From Aureisphaera sp963669405 (GTDB taxonomy: Bacteria > Bacteroidota > Bacteroidia > Flavobacteriales > Flavobacteriaceae): a stretch of DNA of 64,000 bases. Under the pieces are notes generated by a model that searched no databases, was not told the DNA's origin, and saw nothing but the letters and a program-made list of their open reading frames with translations. The stretch is taken from contig CAXXHF010000002.1 in assembly GCA_963669405.2 (NCBI GenBank), forward strand, positions 1,860,001 to 1,924,000, in the 5' to 3' direction. Positions within the stretch are counted from its first letter, which is position 1, and every line of letters starts with the position of its first letter. Both the position numbers and the translations under genes were made by a program. Shown piece after piece: positions 44,336 to 53,195 of the stretch.

Positions 44336-44584
44336 TTGAAAATTTTGAAATATCCAAAAACGTATTTGCATTTGTTGGCAATAATTTGTCCCATGGTTTT
44401 ATTTTCCTGTGGAGATGATGACTCTAGGAGTTGCTCTCAATGCTCTAACGAACAATCACAAACTTTCGAGCTGTGCCGAGAAAGCAATGGAAATGCTTCG
44501 GTAAATGGTCAAGATACCGGAACCGATTACGATATTTATCTTTCGGGTTTAGAAGAAGTAGGCACTAACTGTAGTGGTAATTAG
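44336..44584 (+). CDS. Small Cys-containing lipoprotein
   Basis: An 82-residue predicted lipoprotein of unknown function. The hydrophobic stretch LHLLAIICPMVLFSC ends in a lipobox Cys, and the mature part is about 58 residues, acidic and polar, with six Cys in all, including C-x-x-C. There is no ATG that leaves a signal peptide, so the start is TTG at 44336, or TTG at 44345. It begins 4 bp after the antiporter stop, and its stop codon interlocks with that of lepA. Possibly co-expressed with the antiporter. Confidence 0.6.
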   Translation: MKILKYPKTYLHLLAIICPMVLFSCGDDDSRSCSQCSNEQSQTFELCRESNGNASVNGQDTGTDYDIYLSGLEEVGTNCSGN

Positions 44585-46377
44585 TCGTTCAATTTTAAAA
44601 CTGCCATAAAAGCTTCCTGAGGAATTTCTACATTCCCAACCTGTCGCATACGCTTCTTTCCTTTTTTCTGCTTTTCCAACAATTTTCGCTTACGGGAGAT
44701 ATCACCTCCATAACATTTGGCAGTAACATCTTTACGCAAAGCCTTTACGGTTTCACGGGAAATAATCTTAGCTCCTATAGCTGCTTGAATAGGAATATCA
44801 AATTGTTGTCGCGGAATTAATTGCCGCAATTTTTCGCACATCTTCTTTCCAATGTCATAGGCATTGTCTTGGTGCAATAGTGCCGAAAGCGCATCCACAA
44901 TATTTCCATTCAACAGTACATCTACCTTAACCAACTTGGAAGCTCGCATACCAATAGGAGAATAATCGAAAGAGGCATATCCCTTGGAGACGGTTTTAAG
45001 ACGATCGTAAAAATCGAATACAATCTCTGCTAAAGGCATATCAAAAGTAAGCTCAACACGCTCAGTGGTTAAATAAGTCTGATTGGTGATCTGCCCTCTT
45101 TTTTCAATACACAAGGACATGACAGGTCCAACAAAGTCTGATTTCGTAATAATAGTAGCTTTGATATAGGGCTCCTCCATCCTGTTCAATTTAGAAGGGT
45201 CTGGAAGATCACTGGGATTGTTAACCAATATAAGTTCGTCAGGAGCTTTATTGGTAAAAGCATGGTAAGATACGTTAGGAACTGTAGTAATTACAGTCAT
45301 GTCAAACTCACGCTCCAAACGTTCCTGAATGATTTCTAAGTGCAACATGCCAAGGAATCCGCAACGGAACCCAAAGCCAAGTGCTGCAGAGCTTTCAGGC
45401 TGAAAAACCAACGAAGCATCATTTAATTGCAGTTTTTCCATGGAAGCACGAAGCTCTTCGTAATCTTCGGTGTCTACCGGATAGATTCCTGCAAATACCA
45501 TGGGTTTTACATCTTCAAAACCTTCAATAGCATTTTGAGTTGGATTTTTGGCATCTGTAATAGTATCTCCTACTTTTACTTCCCTCGCATCTTTAATACC
45601 CGTGATGAGGTAGCCCACATCTCCAGTTTTAATTACCTGTTTAGGTGTTTGTTTAAGGTGAAGCGTTCCTACTTCATCTGCAAAGTAGTTTTTGCCAGTA
45701 GCTACAAACTTAATTTGCTGTCCTTTTCTAATTTCTCCATTTATAATACGGAAATAGGTTTCCACCCCACGAAATGGATTATAAACAGAATCAAATATTA
45801 ATGCTTGTAAGGATTCATCTGCGTTGCCCTTGGGTGAAGGAACCCGCTCAATGATGGCTGACAATATTTCCTCAATCCCTATTCCCGTTTTAGCACTGGC
45901 AGGAATGACTTCTTCAGCATCACAGCCTAACAAATCAACAATATCATCGGTTACTTCTTCAGGATTTGCCGAAGGGAGATCTACCTTATTTAAAACAGGG
46001 ATAATTTCTAGATCGTTCTCTAATGCCAAATATAGATTAGAGATTGTTTGTGCCTGAATACTTTGAGCAGCATCAACTACCAACAAGGCACCTTCACAGG
46101 CCGCAATACTTCGGGAAACTTCGTATGAAAAGTCTACGTGTCCCGGAGTATCTATAAGATTAAGAATATATTCTTCTCCTTTATACGTATAGTTCATTTG
46201 GATGGCGTGACTCTTAATGGTAATTCCACGTTCACGCTCCAAATCCATATTGTCCAAAAGTTGGTTTTGTGCTTCGCGTTGTGTAACGGCACCCGTAAAA
46301 TCCAATAACCGATCTGCCAAGGTACTCTTACCGTGGTCAATATGTGCAATGATGCAAAAATTGCGAATGTTCTTCAT
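44581..46377 (-). CDS. lepA: Elongation factor 4 (LepA)
   Basis: Ribosome-associated GTPase that can back-translocate ribosomes and affects initiation and assembly. The 598-residue product has G1 AHIDHGKST (11-19), an EF-G-like switch region (RERGITIKSHAIQM), G3 DTPGH, G4 NKVDLP, and the LepA-specific C-terminal domain with CYGGDISRKRKLLEKQK. Full-length. A promoter element lies about 30 bp upstream. Confidence 0.97.
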   Translation of the reverse strand: MKNIRNFCIIAHIDHGKSTLADRLLDFTGAVTQREAQNQLLDNMDLERERGITIKSHAIQMNYTYKGEEYILNLIDTPGHVDFSYEVSRSIAACEGALLVVDAAQSIQAQTISNLYLALENDLEIIPVLNKVDLPSANPEEVTDDIVDLLGCDAEEVIPASAKTGIGIEEILSAIIERVPSPKGNADESLQALIFDSVYNPFRGVETYFRIINGEIRKGQQIKFVATGKNYFADEVGTLHLKQTPKQVIKTGDVGYLITGIKDAREVKVGDTITDAKNPTQNAIEGFEDVKPMVFAGIYPVDTEDYEELRASMEKLQLNDASLVFQPESSAALGFGFRCGFLGMLHLEIIQERLEREFDMTVITTVPNVSYHAFTNKAPDELILVNNPSDLPDPSKLNRMEEPYIKATIITKSDFVGPVMSLCIEKRGQITNQTYLTTERVELTFDMPLAEIVFDFYDRLKTVSKGYASFDYSPIGMRASKLVKVDVLLNGNIVDALSALLHQDNAYDIGKKMCEKLRQLIPRQQFDIPIQAAIGAKIISRETVKALRKDVTAKCYGGDISRKRKLLEKQKKGKKRMRQVGNVEIPQEAFMAVLKLND

Positions 46378-46405
46378 AGGTTCGTTCCTCCAGCAAATTA
46401 GGCCG

Positions 46406-46413
46406 CAAATATA
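46406..46413 (-). promoter_or_regulatory. Bacteroidota -7 element (TATATTTG) for lepA
   Basis: Minus-strand TAnnTTTG match 28 bp upstream of the lepA ATG. The rest of the divergent gap (46414-46570) holds no further clear signal. Confidence 0.55.
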
Positions 46414-46570
46414 GTGTAATTTAGCAGCTTTTTAGCTGAAATCTAGTCGTTCATCGAAAAAAAGAAGACTCTGTTTTCAGTTCAACAAATAATCTTCATC
46501 TTTGTAGGAACATCGCTACAATCCCCAAATCTTCTTTTGCGATACAATAAAAGTAAACCTAACTACCCCC

Positions 46571-48973
46571 ATGAAGAACATCTTTGTTTTATGTTTTTTA
46601 TTGAATACAACATTTATATTCTGCCAAAGTAATTCGGTGGAAGGGCAAGTTCTTGATGTCGAAGGGACTCCAGTTTCGTTTGTAAATGTATTGCTGATGG
46701 AAACGATGGAAGGAGAAGCTATTCAAGGGACGAGTACAGATGAAAAGGGAAGGTTTGCTTTATCTAACTTAGAGCAAAAAGAATACTTTATTAGTTTCAG
46801 TTATCTTGGTTATAAAACCAAAGTAGTACAAGCGGATGGTTTGGGAGGGCCATCTTTGGAAATAGTATTGGAAGAAGATAGGGAAGCATTGGATGCTGTT
46901 GTGGTTACCGCCAAGACTCCCACGATAAAAAAAGAACCAGGGAAACTTACATTTAGTGTAGAAAACACCTCACTTTCTTCCGGGAATACACTTAGTTTAT
47001 TGGCCAAAACTCCTGGCGTTACCGTAATACAGGGACAGATCCGTATTAAAAACACTTCGCCCATTGTATATATTAATGATAAACGAGTGTACCTGTCTTC
47101 GGGAGAATTAAGCACATTACTTACTAATGTAGATGCATCTACCGTAAAGGAAATAGAAGTTATAACCAATCCTTCGGCGAAATACGATGCAGAAGGAGGT
47201 ACGATATTAAACATTACAACCCTAAAGGCAATTTCTGTTGGGTATAAAGGATCATTAAGCACGACCTATGAACAAGGGATTTTACCAAAATACAACATAG
47301 GCTCTTCCCATTTTTATAAGAACAATTGGCTTAATCTGTATGCTCATTATGGATTTAGTCCACGGAAGGAAATAAAAAAGGACGATAATTATATTCGATA
47401 TTTTGAGCCAGATGGAAGCACACAGACTATTTGGGAGTCTTTATTTACAAGACGCACCCAATCCTACTCGCATCAAGGAAATCTTATTTTGGACATTAAC
47501 CTTGGAAAAAAACAGGACCTTAGTTTTGCCTCCAATATTTCGATTTCACCCAATAAAAAGTTTGACAATACCGTTGCTGCGGAAATGTTCAATGCTCAAA
47601 GGCAATTGGATTCTACGTTTAGAACGAATAGCAATTTAGAAAATGACAATTCCAATCTTTCTTTTTCTGGAGAACACCAATGGAAGTTGGGAGAAAAAGG
47701 AGCGCTTCTTGCAACAACCCTAAATTATATTCTATACGATAATGAACAGGTACAATCGGTACAGACCGATTATTTCTTGCCCAATGGAGATTTCTTAAGA
47801 AACAATAGCTTTTTAACCGATGCCAAGCAGGAGAGTACTATTTATACAGGCCAGATGGATTTGTCCGCCCCTTTATGGGAAGGGACCATTGAGACGGGTT
47901 GGAAATACTCTAACACTGATACTGAAAGTGGATTGGGTTTTTTCAATTTAGAAAATGGAAATTCGCAATTCAATTCAGATCTTTCGGATCTTTTCCGCTA
48001 TGACGAAAGTATTTTTGCAGGCTATTCCAGTTTTTCAAGAAGTTGGGAACAATGGAGTTTGCAGCTAGGTCTTCGAATGGAGTACACGGTTGTAGATGGT
48101 GAGTCCATTTCGTTAGGAGGTGTTAACAATCAGGAATACGCCGAGTGGTTTCCAAACGGATCACTTCAGTACAAGCCCACAGCAGACCATTCTTTAGGGG
48201 TAAGTTATGCGAGAAGAATTAAAAGACCCCGGTATCAGAGTTTAAATCCGTTTTTATACTTTTTGAATGAGAATAATTTTAGTGGAGGGAATCCTAATTT
48301 GATCCCTGCTATAGAAACCAAACTGGTTTTGGAGTATAACTTTAAAAACAAATGGTTTTTTGAACTATACTACCAGGAATTCGAAAACCCGCTAGACAAA
48401 CTTACTTTTCAGGACAATGAAAATAGGACATTGCGAACGCTGGATGCTAATCTAATTAAAGACTTTCAATATAGTTTTGACATGGTCTATGCTTCTTCGG
48501 TCTTGTCTTGGTGGTACCTAACAGTAGTAACCTCAAGTTACTATTTAGAAAACGAATTTTATTCCATAGAAAGTGAACCTGCCACTTACTCTAATGACAC
48601 TTTTGGGTTTTTCGGACAAGTGTACAGCGGTATTACACTTTCTAAAGATTTTGGATTATCCAGTGATGTTACCGCTATGTATATTTCAAATCTTATTTAC
48701 GGAAGCTTCAACTACAAAAATCAATTTAACCTATCCCTGTCTTTCAAAAAGAAATTATGGGATAATCGAGCTAGTATTTCGGCTGGAGTGGATGATGTCT
48801 TCAACACCAACAATATTCAGTTAAGTTCTCGATATTATAATCAGGACAATTTCTATTTTGCTCGCCCTGAGTCCAGACTGTTCAGGCTTAACTTTATCTA
48901 CAACTTTGGGAATACGCGTTTAAGGGATAATAATAGATCTACAAAACCCAAAGAGTCGGGCAGGCTTAATTAA
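46571..48973 (+). CDS. TonB-dependent-receptor-like outer-membrane protein
   Basis: An 800-residue exported outer-membrane barrel with a signal peptide (about 1-18). A carboxypeptidase-regulatory-like domain (about 22-105; VEGQVLDVEGTPVSFVNVLL, then FSYLGYKTKVV) is followed by a plug domain (about 115-215; LLAKTPGVTVIQG, then KYDAEGGTILNI) and a C-terminal barrel of the OMP_b-brl_3 type ending NFIYNFGNTR. No SusD partner is adjacent, so the ligand is unknown. Bacteroidota commonly have such stand-alone receptors. Confidence 0.88.
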   Translation: MKNIFVLCFLLNTTFIFCQSNSVEGQVLDVEGTPVSFVNVLLMETMEGEAIQGTSTDEKGRFALSNLEQKEYFISFSYLGYKTKVVQADGLGGPSLEIVLEEDREALDAVVVTAKTPTIKKEPGKLTFSVENTSLSSGNTLSLLAKTPGVTVIQGQIRIKNTSPIVYINDKRVYLSSGELSTLLTNVDASTVKEIEVITNPSAKYDAEGGTILNITTLKAISVGYKGSLSTTYEQGILPKYNIGSSHFYKNNWLNLYAHYGFSPRKEIKKDDNYIRYFEPDGSTQTIWESLFTRRTQSYSHQGNLILDINLGKKQDLSFASNISISPNKKFDNTVAAEMFNAQRQLDSTFRTNSNLENDNSNLSFSGEHQWKLGEKGALLATTLNYILYDNEQVQSVQTDYFLPNGDFLRNNSFLTDAKQESTIYTGQMDLSAPLWEGTIETGWKYSNTDTESGLGFFNLENGNSQFNSDLSDLFRYDESIFAGYSSFSRSWEQWSLQLGLRMEYTVVDGESISLGGVNNQEYAEWFPNGSLQYKPTADHSLGVSYARRIKRPRYQSLNPFLYFLNENNFSGGNPNLIPAIETKLVLEYNFKNKWFFELYYQEFENPLDKLTFQDNENRTLRTLDANLIKDFQYSFDMVYASSVLSWWYLTVVTSSYYLENEFYSIESEPATYSNDTFGFFGQVYSGITLSKDFGLSSDVTAMYISNLIYGSFNYKNQFNLSLSFKKKLWDNRASISAGVDDVFNTNNIQLSSRYYNQDNFYFARPESRLFRLNFIYNFGNTRLRDNNRSTKPKESGRLN

Positions 48974-48996
48974 TTTCGGGGCTTTCTTTATTTCAG

Positions 48997-49004
48997 TATT
49001 TTTG
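48997..49004 (+). promoter_or_regulatory. Bacteroidota -7 element (TATTTTTG) for dusB
   Basis: TAnnTTTG match ending 8 bp before the dusB ATG. It implies a very short leader. Confidence 0.45.
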
Positions 49005-49012
49005 CAACAACT

Positions 49013-50005
49013 ATGGTAAAGATAGGAGACTTAGAAGTTGGGGATTTTCCCTTGTTACTCGCGCCCATGGAGGATGTGAGTGACCCACCCTTTAGAGCAC
49101 TTTGTAAGGAACAAGGGGCAGATGTGGTTTATACTGAATTCATCTCTTCAGAGGGGTTAATTCGGGATGCTGCAAAGAGCGTTATGAAGCTTGATATTTA
49201 TGAAAAGGAACGTCCTGTTGGGATTCAAATATTCGGAGCCGTTTTGGAATCTATGTTGCGAAGCGTGGAAATTGTAGAAGCTAGCGGTCCAGATATTATA
49301 GATATTAATTTTGGGTGCCCCGTTAAAAAAGTGGTGAGTAAAGGTGCTGGTGCAGGAATTTTAAAAGACATTGACCTTATGGTTTCCCTTACCGAAGCCA
49401 TGGTAAAACACACCAAACTACCAGTTACCGTAAAAACCCGTTTGGGCTGGGATCACGATTCAATAAAAATAGTAGAGGTGGCCGAAAGGCTCCAAGATGT
49501 TGGCTGCAAGGCCATTTCTATACATGGGCGCACCCGTGCTCAAATGTATAAAGGCGATGCTAATTGGGCCCCTATAGCAGAAGTAAAAAACAACTCCAGA
49601 ATGCACATTCCGGTTTTTGGAAATGGCGATGTGAATTCTCCGCAGCGCGCTATGGAAATGCGGGATGTTTATGGTTTGGATGGTGCCATGATTGGAAGAG
49701 CCAGTATTGGATACCCTTGGTTTTTTAGAGAAGTAAAACACTATTTTGAAACAGGGGAGCATCTAACTCCACCTACAATGATAGAACGTGTGGAAGCCGC
49801 AAGAAGACACTTGCAAATGTCTATCGACTGGAAAGGAGAACGGCTTGGGGTTTTTGAAACAAGAAGACACTATACTAACTATTTTAAAGGTATTCCAGAC
49901 TTTAAAAAGTATCGTATGAAAATGGTGACAAGTGATGATTCTGCTTCTGTCTTTGAAGCTTTTGATGAGGTGCTAGATAAGTTTAGCGATTTTCAATTCG
50001 CTTAA
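49013..50005 (+). CDS. dusB: tRNA-dihydrouridine synthase B
   Basis: FMN-dependent enzyme reducing uridine to dihydrouridine in the tRNA D-loop. The 330-residue product has the LAPMEDVSDPPFR opening, the catalytic Cys102 in INFGCPVKKV, the FMN-binding segments HGRTR and GNGDV and IGRASIG, and the C-terminal helical domain. Best match by length and motifs is the DusB group. Its stop codon interlocks with that of the convergent permease gene. Confidence 0.94.
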   Translation: MVKIGDLEVGDFPLLLAPMEDVSDPPFRALCKEQGADVVYTEFISSEGLIRDAAKSVMKLDIYEKERPVGIQIFGAVLESMLRSVEIVEASGPDIIDINFGCPVKKVVSKGAGAGILKDIDLMVSLTEAMVKHTKLPVTVKTRLGWDHDSIKIVEVAERLQDVGCKAISIHGRTRAQMYKGDANWAPIAEVKNNSRMHIPVFGNGDVNSPQRAMEMRDVYGLDGAMIGRASIGYPWFFREVKHYFETGEHLTPPTMIERVEAARRHLQMSIDWKGERLGVFETRRHYTNYFKGIPDFKKYRMKMVTSDDSASVFEAFDEVLDKFSDFQFA

Positions 50006-51207
50006 TCCAATAATTTTTCAGTTACCCTTAGTGAGGCTACTTTAGAGGCGATTCCTCCCAAGGCAGTAATGGTTACCAAAACCACGAGCAAATTAAGAAG
50101 ATTGTATTTAACAGGATATGGTAAGGTTGGTGTAATGGGGACAAACCCAAACTCCTTTTGTAAAATAACAGCTAGTGACCCTAAAGAAAGACCAATGACA
50201 ACCCCTAAAAAAGTCATCATGAGTCCATTGTAAAAGAAAATTTTACGAATTTCTTTAAGAGTCAACCCCAAAAAGAACAAGGTTCGGATATTGCTTCGTT
50301 TTTCCAAAATAACCATAATAATGGTTCCTGCTATATTAAAAATGGCAATGGCTGCAATAAGACTAACAAAAAGGTAGGTAAAAAGGTTTTCTGCATTCAG
50401 CATTTTATATAGGGCGTCGTTCTGCTGAATTCGGTTTTTTATGATAATTTCTTCTGGGAAAGTTGCTGAAATTTTTGCGATGATTTCATCCTCAGGAACT
50501 GCATTGTTTAGTTTAAACTCCAAGGAAGAAACCCGTAAAGAATCCAACCCCAATAAATCCCTGGCAAATCGAAGGTCTGAAAAGACATATTTACTATTGA
50601 GATCGTCATTTATCTCATATATGCCACTAGCAACCACTTTTCGTTTCGAAAAGGCTGATGAAGGATCTAGTACATTGATTTGGCCTGTTCCAGGTTTTGG
50701 GACATACATTTCAAGTAAATTTCCGTAATCTCTTGCAGGCAATGACAATTTGTTGGAAATCCCAAAGCCAACCACAACTTCATCTAAGTCGGGCTCCATC
50801 CAATTACCAGTAAAAAGGATGCTGTCTAAAGCAATAACGTTTCCATAACTATCATCGACCCCCTTAATAAAGGCAATATGGTTTTTCCCTTGGTATTGTA
50901 AAAAAACGCGCTCTTCGATAATCTGGGATACCGCTTCGACCCCATTCATTTGTTGTAGCGTTAAAAATTGTTCAGGAGAAACAACCAATGATTTGCCCTT
51001 AGAAGGACTTATTTTAAGGTCACTATCAAAAACATTGGTAAACTGTAATGCAAAATCCTTTAACCCAGAAAATCCAGAAAGGACAATAAAAAGTGCCATA
51101 GAACCAACAATGACAGCTATCACAGCAATACGGGAAATGATATTTACGGCATTTCGATTGCTTTTAGAAAACAAATACCGTTTTGCTATGTAAATGGGGT
51201 ATTTCAA
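50002..51207 (-). CDS. FtsX/LolE-type ABC transporter permease
   Basis: A 401-residue inner-membrane permease with one N-terminal helix (about 20-45), a large periplasmic domain (about 50-265), and three C-terminal helices (about 270-395), the MacB/FtsX fold. The opening IAKRYLFSKS resembles LolC/E-type proteins, which pass lipoproteins to LolA. The ATPase partner is not adjacent. Translation starts at TTG 51207, 3 bp after the rbfA stop; no ATG is available before the first helix. It probably shares a transcript with rbfA. Confidence 0.88.
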   Translation of the reverse strand: MKYPIYIAKRYLFSKSNRNAVNIISRIAVIAVIVGSMALFIVLSGFSGLKDFALQFTNVFDSDLKISPSKGKSLVVSPEQFLTLQQMNGVEAVSQIIEERVFLQYQGKNHIAFIKGVDDSYGNVIALDSILFTGNWMEPDLDEVVVGFGISNKLSLPARDYGNLLEMYVPKPGTGQINVLDPSSAFSKRKVVASGIYEINDDLNSKYVFSDLRFARDLLGLDSLRVSSLEFKLNNAVPEDEIIAKISATFPEEIIIKNRIQQNDALYKMLNAENLFTYLFVSLIAAIAIFNIAGTIIMVILEKRSNIRTLFFLGLTLKEIRKIFFYNGLMMTFLGVVIGLSLGSLAVILQKEFGFVPITPTLPYPVKYNLLNLLVVLVTITALGGIASKVASLRVTEKLLD

Positions 51208-51210
51208 AAA

Positions 51211-51606
51211 CTATTTCTTTTTCCTTGGTTCCAGAAGGTCTGGATTTTTTAATGGATTCTCTTCTCCTTTAACGGCTTTTTCTATACGATCTATATAGTC
51301 TAAGGAATCATCATTAAAAAAACTGAGTTCAGGCATCTTTCGCAACTGATCTTTCGTGAGTTGTGCCATTTGATGCTTAATAGAAGACTTAATAGAGTTG
51401 ATCTCGTTTACAATATCAGTCGCTTTTTCTGAAGGGAAAACACTTACGTACACTTTCGCCAGAGATAAATCCACAGTTACATTTACTTTGGAAACCGAAA
51501 CAATTATGGCCATTTGCCCTGCTTCCTTGAGTTTATTCTGAATTAGGATGGAAAGATCTTTTTGAAGAACCCCTGCTATTTTCTTTTGCCTGTTGCTTTC
51601 TGTCAT
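51211..51606 (-). CDS. rbfA: Ribosome-binding factor A
   Basis: Small-subunit maturation factor needed for late 16S rRNA processing. The 131-residue product has the KH-fold pattern: QKKIAGVLQKDLSILIQ, a strand with VDLSLAKVYVSVFPSE, and a helix with IKHQMAQLTKDQLRKMPELSFF. A charged tail ends it. Length is normal. First gene of a two-gene run with the permease; its promoter element is just upstream. Confidence 0.93.
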   Translation of the reverse strand: MTESNRQKKIAGVLQKDLSILIQNKLKEAGQMAIIVSVSKVNVTVDLSLAKVYVSVFPSEKATDIVNEINSIKSSIKHQMAQLTKDQLRKMPELSFFNDDSLDYIDRIEKAVKGEENPLKNPDLLEPRKKK

Positions 51607-51610
51607 GCTG

Positions 51611-51618
51611 CAAAAATA
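51611..51618 (-). promoter_or_regulatory. Bacteroidota -7 element (TATTTTTG) for rbfA
   Basis: Minus-strand TAnnTTTG match starting 4 bp upstream of the rbfA ATG, implying a near-leaderless transcript if used. Confidence 0.4.
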
Positions 51619-51663
51619 CTACAATTAATAGGAATGCTTTCAATGGTTTACAAAGGGGTTTTG

Positions 51664-51671
51664 TAATTTTG
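51664..51671 (+). promoter_or_regulatory. Bacteroidota -7 element (TAATTTTG) for mce
   Basis: Plus-strand TAnnTTTG match 26 bp before the mce ATG. Confidence 0.5.
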
Positions 51672-51697
51672 AAAAATAAAGCTAGTAAGAACAATCA

Positions 51698-52105
51698 ATG
51701 AACAAAATAGAGCACATAGGCATAGCCGTAAAGGATATAGAAGCCGCTAATAGTGTTTACAAGAGCCTTTTGGGTTATGAACACTATAAAACAGAAGTTG
51801 TGGAAGGGGAAGGTGTTACCACGTCTTTTTTTACTTGTGGCGAGAGTAAAATAGAACTTTTGGAAGCCACAAGGGAGGATAGCCCTATCGCTAAATTTAT
51901 TGAAAAGAAGGGAGAAGGGATTCACCATATCGCTTTTGCTGTAGATGATATTCATGCTGAAAAAGAACGGTTAAAGAAAGAAGGTTTTGTGGTTTTGAAT
52001 GAGGAACCCAAAAGAGGAGCAGACAATAAATGGGTGGTTTTTTTACATCCAAAATCTTCTCATGGAGTTCTGGTAGAGCTTTGTCAGGAGATAAATTTGA
52101 AATAG
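51698..52105 (+). CDS. mce: Methylmalonyl-CoA epimerase
   Basis: Interconverts (2R)- and (2S)-methylmalonyl-CoA in propionate metabolism. The 135-residue vicinal-oxygen-chelate protein has the first metal His in KIEHIGIAVKDIEAA, the Glu in GESKIELLE, the second His in GIHHIAFAVDD and the last Glu in VLVELCQE, the full metal set of the family. Methylmalonyl-CoA mutase is not in the window. Glyoxalase family proteins are the alternative, but the residue pattern favours the epimerase. Confidence 0.92.
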   Translation: MNKIEHIGIAVKDIEAANSVYKSLLGYEHYKTEVVEGEGVTTSFFTCGESKIELLEATREDSPIAKFIEKKGEGIHHIAFAVDDIHAEKERLKKEGFVVLNEEPKRGADNKWVVFLHPKSSHGVLVELCQEINLK

Positions 52106-52129
52106 TTTTGGTAAAACTATAAAGTATTT

Positions 52130-52137
52130 TACCTTTG
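52130..52137 (+). promoter_or_regulatory. Bacteroidota -7 element (TACCTTTG) for the tRNA with anticodon CAT
   Basis: Exact TAnnTTTG match 49 bp upstream of the mature tRNA 5' end. Confidence 0.5.
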
Positions 52138-52185
52138 CCGCTCGTTTTTGCATACTATGTTCGGTATGTTTTAAGAAAAATGAAA

Positions 52186-52259
52186 GGTCCCATAGCTCAG
52201 CTGGTTAGAGCACCTGACTCATAATCAGGGGGTCCTTGGTTCGAGCCCAAGTGGGACCA
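52186..52259 (+). tRNA. tRNA-Met (elongator; anticodon CAT)
   Basis: A 74-nt cloverleaf: acceptor GGTCCCA/TGGGACC, anticodon stem CCTGA/TCAGG with loop CTCATAA, T-loop GGTTCGAGCCC. The CCA end is not encoded. Initiator features (C-A mismatch at the acceptor end, GGG/CCC anticodon stem) are absent. A lysidine-modified tRNA-Ile with the same anticodon cannot be excluded. Confidence 0.92.
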
Positions 52260-52364
52260 CTATTTTTTTAAAGAATAGGACAATTTATATAGAAAAAAGG
52301 AGTTAATATTTTTTTGGCAACTTCAATTTTACTTTGTTGTTAAAAAAAATTATTACATTAGCCG

Positions 52365-52598
52365 ATGTATATGCGACCCCAAATCGTAACTATAGTAACT
52401 TTAGTACTATTCATAGTTAATAGTGCAACCATGCTTGGTCAGTCTTCAGGACAGGACTCAGGGCCACCTCCTCCTACCCAAAGAACCCCAGGAGATTTAC
52501 CTATTGATAACGGTTTATATATTTTATTGATTGCTGGAATTATTTACGGTGCGTATATAATTTTACAGAGAAGAAAGGCTAAAAATATCCTTGACTAA
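52365..52598 (+). CDS. Small PID-CTERM-type membrane protein
   Basis: A 77-residue protein with an N-terminal signal-like hydrophobic stretch (about 8-25) and a Pro/Gly/Ser-rich middle with four consecutive Pro. Its C-terminus has the motif LPIDNGLYILL followed by a membrane helix and a basic tail (QRRKAKN). This layout matches what is known as the PID-CTERM protein-sorting signal of Bacteroidota, a putative sorting and processing tag. Function unknown. ATG 52365 or 52371 are both possible. It overlaps the convergent ribE by 20 bp. Confidence 0.7.
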   Translation: MYMRPQIVTIVTLVLFIVNSATMLGQSSGQDSGPPPPTQRTPGDLPIDNGLYILLIAGIIYGAYIILQRRKAKNILD

Positions 52599-53169
52599 GT
52601 CTTTTTAGGTATTTCCCTACAACATCAAATTCCAAATTTATTGCAGTACCAACTACTATATCCTTAAAAGTGGTATGCTCAAAGGTATACGGTATAATAG
52701 CAACACTAAATTCATTTTCTTTAGAGTTAACCACGGTAAGACTCACACCATTTACAGTAATAGAACCTTTTTCTATTGTGATATTTTTAAAGGAATTATC
52801 GTAACCGAAAGTAAACAGCCAACTACCGTTCATTTCCTGAATAGATAGACATTCACCTTTTTGGTCTACGTGACCTTGTACAATATGGCCATCTAACCGA
52901 TCGCCTAATTTCATGGCGCGCTCCAAGTTTACGGAGCTACCAATTTTAAGCTCTCCCAGATTGGTTTTGTCTAAGGTTTCTTTTATTGCAGTAACAACAT
53001 ACTCATCTCCATCCAAGGAAACTACGGTAAGACAGACGCCATTATGGGCGACACTTTGATCTATTTTTAATTCGGAAGTGATAGGGGACTTTACTTTAAC
53101 ATGAAGGTTTTCGGCTTCATGAGTAAGATTTGTAACTTCCCCAATAGTCTCTATAATTCCTGTAAACAT
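52579..53169 (-). CDS. ribE: Riboflavin synthase, alpha chain
   Basis: Dismutates two 6,7-dimethyl-8-ribityllumazine molecules to riboflavin. The 196-residue product begins MFTGIIETIGEV, the family signature, and consists of two lumazine-binding half-domains (about 1-96 and 97-190), each with its Gly-Val-[CS]-Leu-Thr-Val motif (NGVCLTVV and NGVSLTVV). No FMN riboswitch is seen upstream. Its 3' end overlaps the convergent PID-CTERM gene by 20 bp. Confidence 0.95.
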   Translation of the reverse strand: MFTGIIETIGEVTNLTHEAENLHVKVKSPITSELKIDQSVAHNGVCLTVVSLDGDEYVVTAIKETLDKTNLGELKIGSSVNLERAMKLGDRLDGHIVQGHVDQKGECLSIQEMNGSWLFTFGYDNSFKNITIEKGSITVNGVSLTVVNSKENEFSVAIIPYTFEHTTFKDIVVGTAINLEFDVVGKYLKRLSQGYF

Positions 53170-53182
53170 GAATTCTATTGGT

Positions 53183-53190
53183 TACATTTG
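53183..53190 (+). promoter_or_regulatory. Bacteroidota -7 element (TACATTTG) for pdxA
   Basis: Exact TAnnTTTG match 38 bp before the pdxA ATG. Only 5 bp separate it from the divergent ribE element. Confidence 0.55.
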
Positions 53191-53195
53191 TGGTA

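Noticed and set aside
52186..52259. tRNA-Ile2 (anticodon CAT, lysidine type)
   Set aside because: The tRNA was called elongator tRNA-Met; sequence alone cannot fully exclude tRNA-Ile2, so this is noted as the alternative.
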